Shown: positions 54,333 through 62,988 of the stretch, piece by piece
Numbering within the stretch: position 1 is the stretch's first letter
Layout of the letters: the number at the start of each line of letters is the position of its first letter
Origin: an uncultured Tenacibaculum sp.
Lineage (GTDB): Bacteria > Bacteroidota > Bacteroidia > Flavobacteriales > Flavobacteriaceae
Length of the DNA stretch: 64,000 nt
Reading direction: 5' to 3'
Assembly: GCA_947497895.1 (NCBI GenBank)
Contig: CANMIL010000002.1
Coordinates: 62,001 to 126,000 of the forward strand
The notes under the pieces: model-generated
Seen by the model: the letters and a program-made list of their open reading frames with translations, nothing else
Told to the model about the DNA's origin: nothing
The model's database searches: none
Position numbers and translations under genes: made by a program

Positions 54333-54350
54333 CCACTTTATGAAAAGTGG
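54333..54350. promoter_or_regulatory. 7-bp dyad upstream of the barrel gene
   Basis: CCACTTT (54333-54339) and AAAGTGG (54344-54350) are perfect complements with a 4-base spacer. It is a candidate operator or hairpin for the minus-strand gene starting at 54252. Confidence 0.4.
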
Positions 54351-54405
54351 CACTCAGTATATAAATCCGATTTTATAACTCGTTGTTCATTTTCATCTGT
54401 TGGAA

Positions 54406-54461
54406 TGTCAGTTCTAGTGTTTTTCAAGAAGTGATAACGCAATGAAAAGTGTATCGAGAAC
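54406..54461. repeat. Dispersed palindromic repeat, type B copy 2
   Basis: TGTCAGTTCTAGTG to GTATCGAGAAC, colinear with the copy at 38894-38946. Intergenic and noncoding. Confidence 0.6.
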
Positions 54462-54824
54462 AATATTTAGAGATAGAAAATACTTCTTGTTACAAATTTA
54501 TTTTTTTTTTTATTTCAACTAATTTATCATTGACATCATTCCGCCTTCATAAAAAATATAAGTAATGTTTGTTTCTCATTTTTCTAAGTTATTTTTCTTT
54601 TTCCATTGATGAAAAAGAAACAAAAAATCTAGTCTTAACCAGCCTGCACTCAAAAATAATCATCCTCGAATCTAAATTAAAATAACTCGCTATCGCTCAA
54701 ACAAATTTTAATTTTAACGATTCTTACGGTGTTATTTTTGGATTACCTGCTTATGACGAGGTTCTTTTCGTATCCATTTTGATATTTCATCTAAAACAAA
54801 GAATAAAGTGCTTTTTAAAAGGCT

Positions 54825-55910
54825 TTAAAGGTTTTTGATATACTGAGTAGGTGTTTGGTTGGTTATTCTCTTAAAAGATCGATTAAAAGATGATTTGGAG
54901 TTAAATCCAGCAGATAAGGCAATAGCAAGCAGATTCAATTTTTGATGTGCTCCTTGATTTAATTGATTTTTTACCTCATCTACTCTAAATGAATTGATAA
55001 AAACAAAGAAATTATCATTAGTATTTTGATTAATTACTTGCGATAATTGATTTGCAGGAATTTCTAGTTGTTCTGCTAACTTAAACAAGGTTAATTGCGG
55101 ATCGAGATAGGGTTTATGTTCCAACACATAGTTCTTAACACTGTCAAAAGTATCCTTCGAAGATTCTACAGATAATGCAGTGTTTTGATATTTTACTATT
55201 GGAACTTCCACTTTTTCCTCAGACACTATTTCAGAAAAAGGCGCAGTATCAATAAAAATTCTGGTTTGTTTTAGCCCATTGATTCCTATTACAAAAACAA
55301 AAAGTGAGAGTAGGGCAACCGTATATAATTCTCCGTTGTATTCTATACTGAAATGAAAACCATCGGATAATATTAAACTTATTAATCCTGATATTGACAA
55401 TATTAAAATTCCTATTAAAACGATTTTTAACCAAGTGAGTTGTTTAGAATCGATTTCCGAAAAGTAATCTGTGATTTCCTTTTGATATTTATTTAGTGTT
55501 TTAAGAATAATAATTGGGTAAACAATAACACTCAATATTTTTAAAATCCCAAGTGATAGCGAAATAGGTAGATATTCATGTAAAGCTAAATAGGGGAGAA
55601 GCATCATATTTACTAAAAAGGGAAGAAGGTGCAATAACTGTACTTTAGATCTTTTTTCTTTTTTATGAATGGTAATGGTGTAATAGAGAAGGAGTGGACC
55701 ATGTAAAAACACCAAAGCTCCTGAAAACTCAGTAAAAAAGGTAAAAAAAGGCAATTGGTTTCCTTCAAAATAATAGGCTATCAAATGAAACGTGATTACG
55801 GACAACCAAATGGTTAAGATGTTATCAGCACTATTTTTATTGTTTTTTGTGAAGACTAAAAAAGTAAAAAACAAACTCAATGTTATTGAGGCAATAATAA
55901 ATATGTTCAT
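54825..55910 (-). CDS. AraC-family transcriptional regulator with membrane-embedded N-terminus
   Basis: This 361-residue protein has seven hydrophobic helices (about 1-225) followed by a linker and a C-terminal AraC/XylS HTH (about 255-361). The latter contains LTLFKLAEQLEIPANQLSQVINQ, FFVFINSFRVDEVKNQL and the second HTH LAIALSAGFNSKSSFNRSFKRITNQTPTQYI. Such proteins couple a membrane sensor directly to DNA binding. The start ATG at 55910 lies 51 bases downstream of TAACTTTG (55961-55968). The target may be the barrel gene downstream, which is inference. Confidence 0.9.
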   Translation of the reverse strand: MNIFIIASITLSLFFTFLVFTKNNKNSADNILTIWLSVITFHLIAYYFEGNQLPFFTFFTEFSGALVFLHGPLLLYYTITIHKKEKRSKVQLLHLLPFLVNMMLLPYLALHEYLPISLSLGILKILSVIVYPIIILKTLNKYQKEITDYFSEIDSKQLTWLKIVLIGILILSISGLISLILSDGFHFSIEYNGELYTVALLSLFVFVIGINGLKQTRIFIDTAPFSEIVSEEKVEVPIVKYQNTALSVESSKDTFDSVKNYVLEHKPYLDPQLTLFKLAEQLEIPANQLSQVINQNTNDNFFVFINSFRVDEVKNQLNQGAHQKLNLLAIALSAGFNSKSSFNRSFKRITNQTPTQYIKNL

Positions 55911-55960
55911 TTAATTTTAACAATTAAACTGGTCAGTAGTTTGGGTTATTTTCGAACGTC

Positions 55961-55968
55961 CAAAGTTA
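55961..55968 (-). promoter_or_regulatory. -7 element for the AraC regulator
   Basis: TAACTTTG on the minus strand, an exact TAnnTTTG match with a leader of about 47 bases. Confidence 0.55.
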
Positions 55969-56060
55969 CCGAAAGGCTTTTAATTTTGGTTGAAAACAAA
56001 GATAATTATATGTGAAAGTTTGGGTTCCTTTTTTGATAATTTGCTCCTCTTTTATAAAAA

Positions 56061-56596
56061 TCAAGAGGTTATCTCATATAAAACCATACTCACTTTCTTC
56101 TTCAACTCTAAAGCACCGTCTATTCTCAATACTTTACAATCTAATTTTTCAATCCAGTTATTATGAACTCTTAAGGATCTACCATCAAATTCAGGGTTCT
56201 CATATTGATTTGCCCAGTTGATAAAAGCTTCATAGTTTCGTTTTCTTTCTATATTCGTTTTCAATTCATCACCATATCGTTCAAACTCTCTTTTTTTAAG
56301 TCGCTCCATTCTGATATCATTATCCAATCGAATAAAAATAGCTAAGTCAAACAAAGACTCCCATTCCTTACCCCAACTCACCATAGAACCCTAACAACAA
56401 CATTCTCATGCTTAAAAAAATCCTTTTTTATGTTTTCATTTCGCTTATATAAAGGAACTTTTTCCGTGTAGGGATTCTTCGTTTGTTTCCAATAATAATC
56501 ATCAGCATCTAAGTGTACGAAATTAGATTTACATGCAAGTTCTTTTGCCAATGTTGTGGTTCCTGAACCAGAGGCTCCAAATATTAGTATTTTCAT
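56061..56596 (-). pseudogene. Adenylate-kinase-like P-loop ATPase broken by a one-base frameshift
   Basis: The first part, MKILIFGASGSGTTTLAKEL (P-loop GASGSGTT; ATG at 56596), runs to HENVVVRVLW then TGA at 56378. The second part, MVSWGKEWESLFDLAIFIRLDNDIR to the stop at 56061, continues the same domain in the next frame. Adding one base after AG at about 56391 would read VVV-S-G-S-M-V-S-W-G, matching the SGS-x-WG segment of this family. The interruption is thus a single-base deletion, real or from sequencing. The original product would be about 178 residues with a nucleotide- or small-molecule-kinase fold. The gene starts one base after the stop of the 172-aa gene. Confidence 0.8.
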
Positions 56597-56597
56597 T

Positions 56598-57116
56598 CTA
56601 AAACCAATTATCTTTGAATCTTTTCCACCATGAGCTATTCGGACCTTTAATTTCTTTTCGTTCGAATTCAATTTCATTCTTCCACCTTATACTATATACG
56701 GCTCCTCCTTCGTCAATTTCTATAGCTCTAAAACCAAATGATCTTAAAAAAATAGTCAATCCAGTAATACCTCTATAAGGATAACCACAGGCATAAAAAT
56801 CAAGTCTACCTTTTCCTCTTTCTATTTTTTCACAGCTTAAAAACTCAACATCAATATTTTCAACTAAGTGCTCAACTAAAGAATAAAAATGCCAAATATT
56901 ATCATTCGAACTATTTACATGGAATTCAGGTTTTACATCATTTCCAGAAAAAAAGTAATGCTTATGAGTATAGTCCGGAAAGGTATTCAACCAATATTCA
57001 TCTGTTTTATAATCCCCACTTATTTTCGATTCAGAAATTAATTTCAGAAGTAGCTTTAAATCTCTGAGTTTATCTTCGTCGTTAAGTTCAAACTCTATAT
57101 ATTCATTCTTTTCCAT
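56598..57116 (-). CDS. Uncharacterised protein, 172 aa
   Basis: This 172-residue soluble protein has no recognised domain. It is rich in aromatic residues (EYWLNTFPDYTHKHYFFSGND, NSSWWKRFKDNWF) and has an acidic N-terminus (YIEFELNDEDKLRDLKLLL). The start at 57116 is supported by TATATTTG at 57149-57156. It is followed directly by the frameshifted ATPase, with one base between stop and start, so the two form one transcript. Function unknown; the link to the ATPase suggests a shared pathway. Confidence 0.7.
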   Translation of the reverse strand: MEKNEYIEFELNDEDKLRDLKLLLKLISESKISGDYKTDEYWLNTFPDYTHKHYFFSGNDVKPEFHVNSSNDNIWHFYSLVEHLVENIDVEFLSCEKIERGKGRLDFYACGYPYRGITGLTIFLRSFGFRAIEIDEGGAVYSIRWKNEIEFERKEIKGPNSSWWKRFKDNWF

Positions 57117-57148
57117 TTATTTTAAACTTTTTAGCAGTTTTAAGTTAA

Positions 57149-57156
57149 CAAATATA
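57149..57156 (-). promoter_or_regulatory. -7 element for the 172-aa gene and ATPase pair
   Basis: TATATTTG on the minus strand (TAnnTTTG), 33 bases before the ATG at 57116, giving a leader of about 28 bases. Confidence 0.6.
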
Positions 57157-57207
57157 CCTCAATATTAGAAACTGATTATGATCAAGAATAATATCCGTAC
57201 TAGGTTT

Positions 57208-57234
57208 GAGATTTCTCCCAAATGGTCGAAATGG
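57208..57234. repeat. Half copy of type A repeat
   Basis: GAGATTTCTCCCAAATGG followed by TCGAAATGG matches the left half of the type A elements. The right half is absent. Confidence 0.5.
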
Positions 57235-57280
57235 CTTCTCCATGGGTATATTTATTAGTAGTCCTGCAAATATGTAACGG

Positions 57281-57313
57281 AAAAACCTAAGCATATTTCT
57301 ACACCTAGGTTTT
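57281..57313 (-). terminator. Terminator of the quinoprotein operon
   Basis: AAAACCTA (57282-57289) pairs with TAGGTTTT (57306-57313), an 8-bp stem with a 16-base loop. Read on the minus strand the stem merges into five T. It lies 53 bases past the stop at 57366. Confidence 0.75.
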
Positions 57314-57365
57314 CTTCTGTTTTTAAATAATGAACCTTAACTATTAATACATACTTTCCTCTTTC

Positions 57366-58535
57366 TTAAGGAACCATAAAAACTTCTCTTGAAGCATACT
57401 TTTCATTTCTATGTTTCCAAAAAGAACTTTGCGACCACCGTTGCTCTATAGAATAGGCAAATGCTCTATTTTTTTGATAGTTTGCATATCGAGCTTTTAC
57501 TTGGGCTGAAAAAGTTTCTTCTTTTAATTGTTGATTGAAATACCCCAAAACGTTGGCGCTTGCTTCAATACCGTCATTCATTCCTTTGTAAATTCCATGA
57601 GCAGCAACAGGATCATAACTTGAAGCAGCATCACCAATAGCTATCCAGTTCTTTCCTTCTATTTTTGGTAAGATTCCTGAGTATATAGGCCAAGTATAAA
57701 ACTCATGGTTAGTTGTCGTTAACTTCTTCAATCTTTGTGAAACAAACTCGGTATTATGCAATGCTTTTTCAAAACCTGAGTAGTTTTCGTTTTGTAGAAA
57801 CATGAGCTGTTCTTTTTCAACTACCATCATCGTAACCAATCTATTCTCAGGCAATAACGAACTGTACCACCAACCTTCTTTAACAGCTTCAATTTGCACT
57901 TGTTTCGACGCTTCTCCATTTGAAATTTTAGAGAATCTCACCGCAGCAAAAAGACGGTCTTCTATATTTTTCTGAATACCGATTGATTTAGCAAAACGAG
58001 CATTGGTCCCGGAAGCATCTACAACAAAAAGAGCTGTTATCGTTTGTTCTTTATTCGTTTTTCTATTTCTTAAACGTAATTCGTAACCTTCTGAGGTTTG
58101 TTCTGCATCCAAAAAGCGGGTTTCCCAAAGCATATTGGCGCCTAAATTAATGGCTCTATTTACCAGCATGGTGTCAAACTTTTTTCTGTTTAATCGCCAT
58201 GATGGTCCCATTGGATTTACAATGAAATCATTATATCCAACATCATCCTTTCCCCAAACTGAAGCATATCCAGGACACGGTTGATGATTTGCCTCATAAA
58301 ATTCTTTGGCAACTCCTAATTGTTTTAAGAGAACGATAGTGTCAGGAGGGCAACTTTCACCAATCCGTTCTTCTCCTTCCGATTGTCCTTCAATAATTAA
58401 TACTGATAGCTGTTGTTTTTGTAATAAGGAGATAGCCAAGCTCAATCCAGCTGGACCACCTCCTATAATAACAACATCGTATATATCCTTAATCAAACGG
58501 ACACTTTTTTTTCGATTTCTTCGGAGGGTTTGCAT
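57366..58535 (-). CDS. LodB-like FAD-dependent oxidoreductase
   Basis: This flavoprotein belongs to the tryptophan-halogenase/geranylgeranyl-reductase-like superfamily. It has FAD-binding DVVIIGGGPAGLSLAISLL near the start, GESCPPDTIVLLKQLG, the mid-chain VVDASGTNARFA and the second FAD motif IGDAASSYDPVAAHG. LodB proteins are required to build the cysteine tryptophylquinone of the partner oxidase, and this gene directly follows the LodA-like gene. The ATG at 58535 overlaps it by 47 bases. A TTG at 58496, overlapping it by eight, would give the more typical N-terminus MIKDIYDVVIIGG; an ATG at 58568 also exists. A halogenase role is unlikely because no halogenase motif (WxWxIP) is seen. Confidence 0.88.
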   Translation of the reverse strand: MQTLRRNRKKSVRLIKDIYDVVIIGGGPAGLSLAISLLQKQQLSVLIIEGQSEGEERIGESCPPDTIVLLKQLGVAKEFYEANHQPCPGYASVWGKDDVGYNDFIVNPMGPSWRLNRKKFDTMLVNRAINLGANMLWETRFLDAEQTSEGYELRLRNRKTNKEQTITALFVVDASGTNARFAKSIGIQKNIEDRLFAAVRFSKISNGEASKQVQIEAVKEGWWYSSLLPENRLVTMMVVEKEQLMFLQNENYSGFEKALHNTEFVSQRLKKLTTTNHEFYTWPIYSGILPKIEGKNWIAIGDAASSYDPVAAHGIYKGMNDGIEASANVLGYFNQQLKEETFSAQVKARYANYQKNRAFAYSIEQRWSQSSFWKHRNEKYASREVFMVP

Positions 58536-60600
58536 TGAAAGGCCATTGTGCAACTGGATCTGTTGCATCTCCTGGATTGGTTAATTGCCCTTGAACTTCT
58601 AAATACAACTCCGGTGAAAACTTATTTTTGTTTCCTGTTTCAATATTTGTTCCTTGTACTATAATTCCGATTTTATGCCATTCTTTTACAGCATCTAAAG
58701 GATCTTGAAAAGTAGCAGCTTGTGCTGGATTTATAGCATACGTTCCTGGTCCGCGAATAGACCATTTTTGCTTTGGAAGCACATTGTTTATTACTTCTTC
58801 AGCAACATATACCGCATCAGGTCGCTGAGATGGCCAAGACCAATATAAAGTAGAATCCGCACCATTGCTTTCGTTGACACCATCCGTATTAATTGCGGTT
58901 TGATGTATAGAACACGAATTATAGTCCGTTTGCCAAGGAATCGCCATAAACTTCGAAACGTCTCCAGGCTCAATTCCATCAGTCATATCATGTCTTGGAA
59001 TCCATCCACTTGAAAGAAAAGGTTTTTTATACTCAACTTTATTATAATCGAGTTTATAATGCTTAATTCGGAAAGGACCTGCTCCTGTTTTCTTCCAATC
59101 TTGAATATACATGTCTTTACAGCGAACGGTATAGCTCACCTCTATTCCTGGAACATAACGACCTCCCAAACAATTTGATAAAGAAGCCATATCTAAAATT
59201 TCACCAGGTCCTAATTTATTCTCTTTTCCTTTGTTAAACTTCTTTTTACTCCATTGTTCCAACAAGAAATACTGTGTTTTTGTAACTGTCATGAATGATG
59301 TTCCCGCTGCACCTAATGAAAGTGGCATTAATGGAGCTCCAATATTGGTTTCATCTTTATTCGGATCTCTTAAAAAATTTAAAGCAGCCATAATGGTTCT
59401 ATTTGGGTCATCATCCTCACTAATAGCATCAACTGCATGATGCGCTCTTAAAGCCATTTCTGGTAAATTAGCCGTCCAACGCTGTAAGGTACATGCAATA
59501 AATGTTGGCTTTATTTCATTGGCAAAATTTGGTAAGTAATTAGGATTGTATTCATTCACCTGTTTCTGTTTACCATCTTTCGACGTAATGGTAGCCGTAA
59601 ATAATTCTGGTTGTAAGTTTAAATCACGTACAAACATATCATAGACATCGTCCCAAACAGAAACTACATTTCGAATTTGAGGAGCGTAGGCTGGATCTCC
59701 ACATACGACCCAAGCACCAAAGGCTTCTTCTTTAGTTCCATCTTCAAAAACAATTGTTAATGAAACAGGACCATCGGCAGCTGAGTCGAACCACCCAACG
59801 TTGTTAAGATCTCCTGTCATTTGAATTGGAACTCCATACTCATCGTATTGTCCGACAGCGTTTCCAGAACTTGGAAGAACCAATAACCGTCCTTTTTCAT
59901 CGGTTAACATTCCTCCTAAAGTATTCAAAGGACCATTCGGTTCAAAGAGTTCATCACTGGTATCTGCTGGAAAACGAACAGGGTAATCTTTTAATGGCTG
60001 AATTTCTCCATTTTCGTTTAAAAATGTAGGCGTAGTAGAATCGTTAAATTCCACACCTTTTTTGTCTGAACCACAAATAGTTCTAGGACCAGCATCAATC
60101 ATCAATCGGTTTAATCGATAATCTGAATTGATTTCGCCGTGAACCTCTGGATTTCTCATCTGAGGTACTGTAGGTTCTCCTCCTTCAACTCCATAAGCAT
60201 CAATTCCCTTGTTATTTACAACATTATAGGCTGCTGCCTTTTTATTCGCCAAATGACTCGTCCAAATTAAGTCTTTTACAACTCTCCCATCAGGTAATTT
60301 TGTACCTAAGGTAACTTCAATTCCTTTCCCTTCGGGATAACTAGATTCTCCATTGTGATCATAAGCATAAATACGAAAACGAGCGGCTTGCTTTTTTAAG
60401 TTTCCATCTTCATCACGAAGATCTTTACTAGTTACAGTTGTGTTCTCTGTTCCTTTTTTAATGGGAAGTCCTCCAGTAATTTCTGTTCCTTCTTGAGGCA
60501 AACCTGCACTGGTTTCAGGTGACAATATATACTCATCAGAAGTTCCAAAACGAGCAAAATTAATTGTCGGATGGACTCTGAATACGGTTTTACTTTGCAT
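58489..60600 (-). CDS. LodA/GoxA-like cysteine tryptophylquinone (CTQ) amino-acid oxidase
   Basis: This is a 703-residue enzyme. The family N-terminus FRVHPTINFARFGTSDEYILSPE is clear (Lod proteins begin with a similar RIHP-x-IG-x-ARVG). Near the active site are SNCLGGRYVPGIE (Cys477) and FMAIPWQTDYNSCS (Trp556, Cys563), then YWSWPSQRPDAVY (Trp587, Trp589). By analogy with LodA and GoxA, Cys477 and Trp556 are my best candidates for the CTQ pair; this is not proven. Known members oxidise lysine at the epsilon carbon or glycine, releasing H2O2 and ammonia, and act as antibacterial or biofilm factors. The substrate is unknown. The operon order is ferritin-like, this gene, LodB-like. Confidence 0.9.
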   Translation of the reverse strand: MQSKTVFRVHPTINFARFGTSDEYILSPETSAGLPQEGTEITGGLPIKKGTENTTVTSKDLRDEDGNLKKQAARFRIYAYDHNGESSYPEGKGIEVTLGTKLPDGRVVKDLIWTSHLANKKAAAYNVVNNKGIDAYGVEGGEPTVPQMRNPEVHGEINSDYRLNRLMIDAGPRTICGSDKKGVEFNDSTTPTFLNENGEIQPLKDYPVRFPADTSDELFEPNGPLNTLGGMLTDEKGRLLVLPSSGNAVGQYDEYGVPIQMTGDLNNVGWFDSAADGPVSLTIVFEDGTKEEAFGAWVVCGDPAYAPQIRNVVSVWDDVYDMFVRDLNLQPELFTATITSKDGKQKQVNEYNPNYLPNFANEIKPTFIACTLQRWTANLPEMALRAHHAVDAISEDDDPNRTIMAALNFLRDPNKDETNIGAPLMPLSLGAAGTSFMTVTKTQYFLLEQWSKKKFNKGKENKLGPGEILDMASLSNCLGGRYVPGIEVSYTVRCKDMYIQDWKKTGAGPFRIKHYKLDYNKVEYKKPFLSSGWIPRHDMTDGIEPGDVSKFMAIPWQTDYNSCSIHQTAINTDGVNESNGADSTLYWSWPSQRPDAVYVAEEVINNVLPKQKWSIRGPGTYAINPAQAATFQDPLDAVKEWHKIGIIVQGTNIETGNKNKFSPELYLEVQGQLTNPGDATDPVAQWPFNANPPKKSKKKCPFD

Positions 60601-60632
60601 GATTCAATATTTTTATAAACGATTAAGTTGTG

Positions 60633-60676
60633 CTCACTAAGTGAGTTTTTCTATAATTGAACTCGTTAAAACGAGT
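60633..60676 (-). promoter_or_regulatory. Two intercistronic hairpins between ferritin-like and LodA-like genes
   Basis: CTCACT/AGTGAG (60633-60645) and ACTCGTT/AACGAGT (60661-60676) are perfect short palindromes in the 79-base gap. No T tract follows on the minus strand. They may stabilise or process the operon mRNA. Confidence 0.45.
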
Positions 60677-60679
60677 CCA

Positions 60680-61687
60680 TTAGCTAAACTTAGGAGTTAC
60701 TCCATTTTCCCAACAATTGCGAATAGAAGCCCCTACACTCGACATTATTACAAAAAAGTCTTGTGGGTTCTCTCCATTAAAAAGTTGTCTTAAAGCTTCT
60801 CTCAATGCTGTAAATTGCTCAATTAAGATTTGCTCTAACTCTTTATCATGCTCGGTATACTCTGAAACTGGTTTTGCTACAAACGTCTCAGGCAACGTTC
60901 CGTTTTTAATTTCGTTGAATTTTTCAAAATGATCGTCTTCAGGTTGAACGTCATCAGCTGTATTCTGGAAGGTTTCAGGAATGTGTGGATCTTGTTTTGA
61001 AGGGCCTTCTCCTTGATCAGTTATTAAATCGATTAATAAATCGACCTGATTGAAACCAGCCTGACCAGACTCAGTGATCTTCATATCAGGCATATTTCGA
61101 TAAAAAGCTGAGAAAAAATCGACCTGTTTTATTCCTCCTTTTATTTCGTCTTTTAAAAGTTCCGCTCCATAACGCAATGCTTGGTATAATTCACCAATAC
61201 TCCCATAAGAATTCACGTTATCATAGAGTACCACATCGTCTTTCTCATCCCACTCAGGAATTTCAATTAAACACATAGCATTAATGCGTTGTTCATCTAA
61301 AGGTCCTATTTCAGCACTGTAGGGTAAATAGCTATCTACCACTTCAGGTTTATCTTTAGAAAAATCTAAATATGGCACGGTTGTTCCTTCATACTTTGGA
61401 GCATCAAATGTTGGTGATAATCCAAAGGCATTGGCAATATTTGAAGCACATTGTAAATGCAACATTTCTTGATTAACCACCGTACGAATTAATTGATAAG
61501 GGTCAGCAGACATACTTTCTGGAGTATGTTCTTTTGGAGCTCTTTTTTTAATAGAATACATGGCAGACATGTAAAATGGAATTGTCCAAAACTCAAGATT
61601 TACAGCTTCTTGTAAAAGCTCATTTAAGTGAGACATGCTCCATTCCTCCTTAGATAATCTCTTAGGTTCTTCTTTTGTTAATATCAT
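60680..61687 (-). CDS. Ferritin-like protein of the VioB N-terminal type
   Basis: This 335-residue protein carries the ferritin-like domain (Pfam 'Ferritin-like', in VioB called the iminophenyl-pyruvate dimer synthase domain). Landmarks are LLQEAVNLEFWTIPFYMSAMYSI (Glu32), VVNQEMLHLQCASNIANAFG (Glu74-x2-His77) and AMCLIEIPE, and the chain ends with IMSSVGASIRNCWENG. These Glu and His residues are candidate diiron or heme ligands. In other genomes such genes accompany oxidases that yield imines. Here it is first in the operon with the LodA- and LodB-like genes, so it may act on the oxidase product. No exact promoter element was found in the 284 bases upstream. Confidence 0.85.
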   Translation of the reverse strand: MILTKEEPKRLSKEEWSMSHLNELLQEAVNLEFWTIPFYMSAMYSIKKRAPKEHTPESMSADPYQLIRTVVNQEMLHLQCASNIANAFGLSPTFDAPKYEGTTVPYLDFSKDKPEVVDSYLPYSAEIGPLDEQRINAMCLIEIPEWDEKDDVVLYDNVNSYGSIGELYQALRYGAELLKDEIKGGIKQVDFFSAFYRNMPDMKITESGQAGFNQVDLLIDLITDQGEGPSKQDPHIPETFQNTADDVQPEDDHFEKFNEIKNGTLPETFVAKPVSEYTEHDKELEQILIEQFTALREALRQLFNGENPQDFFVIMSSVGASIRNCWENGVTPKFS

Positions 61688-61971
61688 AATTGTTAGTTTT
61701 TGTTCGGTGAAATTTGAGGTTTTCGATTAAAAACAGATAATTCGTTCTTAAACAAGAAATTATCTCATATTTCATTTATCCAACTTAACAACTTAAACTG
61801 ATATTTTTTTAAGACTTCCCGTAAATGCCTGTATTTCGATTATCAGCGTTTGATTTTCGGTCATTAGTGAAGTTTTAGAAAGGCTAGGGGAGTACTTTTG
61901 CACAAAGAACTCGTTTAAGTTTTTTTTTATCAGATCGAATAACAATTAAGTTTATTTTCATACACCCAATT

Positions 61972-62466
61972 CTAATTAATTTCAAATACTTCTCCCAATC
62001 CATCCAAATCCTCAGAATTACCGTTTGAATAAAAATAATGTAATTGCCATTTTTGAGTTATTTGTGCCTGTTTATTTTGTGCTTCATCCCAAGGTGGATA
62101 TACGCGAAATCCTCGCTTCCCTTCTTTATTTTTAGTAGATATGATTCCTTTTTCTATTAAAATTTCTTTAGGAAAAACAAATAGTCCAAAACGTTTATCT
62201 GATATTGATAAAACCAGGAAATAATCCAAGGTATCCGACTCTGAGAATGGAGCAATTGGGCCATCCTCTGAACGTTTCCAAAAGGTTACGAATTGTCCAG
62301 TTTTCTTTGGAGTAATTTTCGAAGTTCTACTAATAACATGTTTTTTATTTAATTCAAACTGACAAGCATCGTATTCTTGACTTTCTAGTTCATCTGAATA
62401 GTCAGAAATTTCCAAGTTTAACTTATCAAAAAGTTCTTTTTTAAGGTAAGTAAGGTTCTTATTCAT
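61972..62466 (-). CDS. MepB-family protein
   Basis: This 164-residue cytoplasmic protein has the MepB-type pattern: YDACQFELNKKHVISRTSKITPKKTGQFVTFWKRSEDGPIAPF, then DYFLVLSISDKRFGLFVFPKEIL and a C-terminal GFRVYPPWDEAQNKQAQ. MepB occurs next to the MepA efflux pump in Staphylococcus; its biochemical role is unknown. The gene's ATG overlaps the stop of the preceding gene (62459-62950) by eight bases, so the two are co-translated. Confidence 0.85.
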   Translation of the reverse strand: MNKNLTYLKKELFDKLNLEISDYSDELESQEYDACQFELNKKHVISRTSKITPKKTGQFVTFWKRSEDGPIAPFSESDTLDYFLVLSISDKRFGLFVFPKEILIEKGIISTKNKEGKRGFRVYPPWDEAQNKQAQITQKWQLHYFYSNGNSEDLDGLGEVFEIN

Positions 62467-62950
62467 TGCTGCCTTTTACAAATCTTTCCATCATCAACGT
62501 TATATTCAATATATCATAGAGTTTCCAGCCTCTTGGACCATAAAACACAACTCTTCTCCCTCCTTTTTCTTCCATTAATATTTTATGTTGGAATCTTTTA
62601 ATATATCCAAAATACCTAGCTTTTAAATACTCAAGTTTCGTTTTTGGCTCATCCAAAGGATAATCATAGGGAGTCCATTGTTTAATATTTTCATATGCAA
62701 TACTGTCTGCAAATATATCGTTGCCACAAGCAATTTTTTTAGTACCAATTATTGTCCAATTCTTATTTTTTCCTTTAAAATATACTACCGGTATTCCAAT
62801 ATTTTCAGGTTCTAATAAGCTTTCTAATTTTCTTCTCTTCTTTATATTGAGTTTCTCAAAAAACAAAACTTTTGAACAAAGGACATTATTTTTTCGGACT
62901 CTCCATTCTATTCGTTTTTTTAAGTATTCATCTGATTTTTTCATAGCCAT
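62459..62950 (-). CDS. Uncharacterised basic protein, 163 aa
   Basis: This 163-residue soluble protein has no recognised domain. It is Lys/Arg-rich (SDEYLKKRIEWRVRKNN, KLNIKKRRKLESLL) with a beta-rich middle (PVVYFKGKNKNWTIIGTKKI) that resembles a PH-like domain. ATG at 62950, with another two codons later. It is preceded by TATTTTTG at 62989-62996 and overlaps the MepB-family gene, forming a two-gene operon. Function unknown. Confidence 0.7.
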   Translation of the reverse strand: MAMKKSDEYLKKRIEWRVRKNNVLCSKVLFFEKLNIKKRRKLESLLEPENIGIPVVYFKGKNKNWTIIGTKKIACGNDIFADSIAYENIKQWTPYDYPLDEPKTKLEYLKARYFGYIKRFQHKILMEEKGGRRVVFYGPRGWKLYDILNITLMMERFVKGSNE

Positions 62951-62988
62951 ATTTATGAAGAGGTTTCTTTAAATTAACTCAAAAAAAT

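Larger units (their letters stand above)
54253..54824. other. Intergenic region with a dyad and a type B repeat
   Basis: This holds the upstream region of the barrel gene (dyad at 54333-54350), a type B repeat copy (54406-54461) and a 54590-54720 stretch with flavobacterial repeat-like text (CATTGATGAAAAAG, AACTCGCTATCGCTC). No gene is seen. Confidence 0.5.

Noticed and set aside
57366..58535. LodB-like flavoprotein as a tryptophan halogenase.
   Set aside because: The halogenase WxWxIP motif is not seen and the gene is paired with a LodA-like oxidase.
61893..61928. TACTTTTG on the plus strand, followed 20 bases later by a T tract.
   Set aside because: It would give only a 25-base transcript antisense to nothing; treated as chance.
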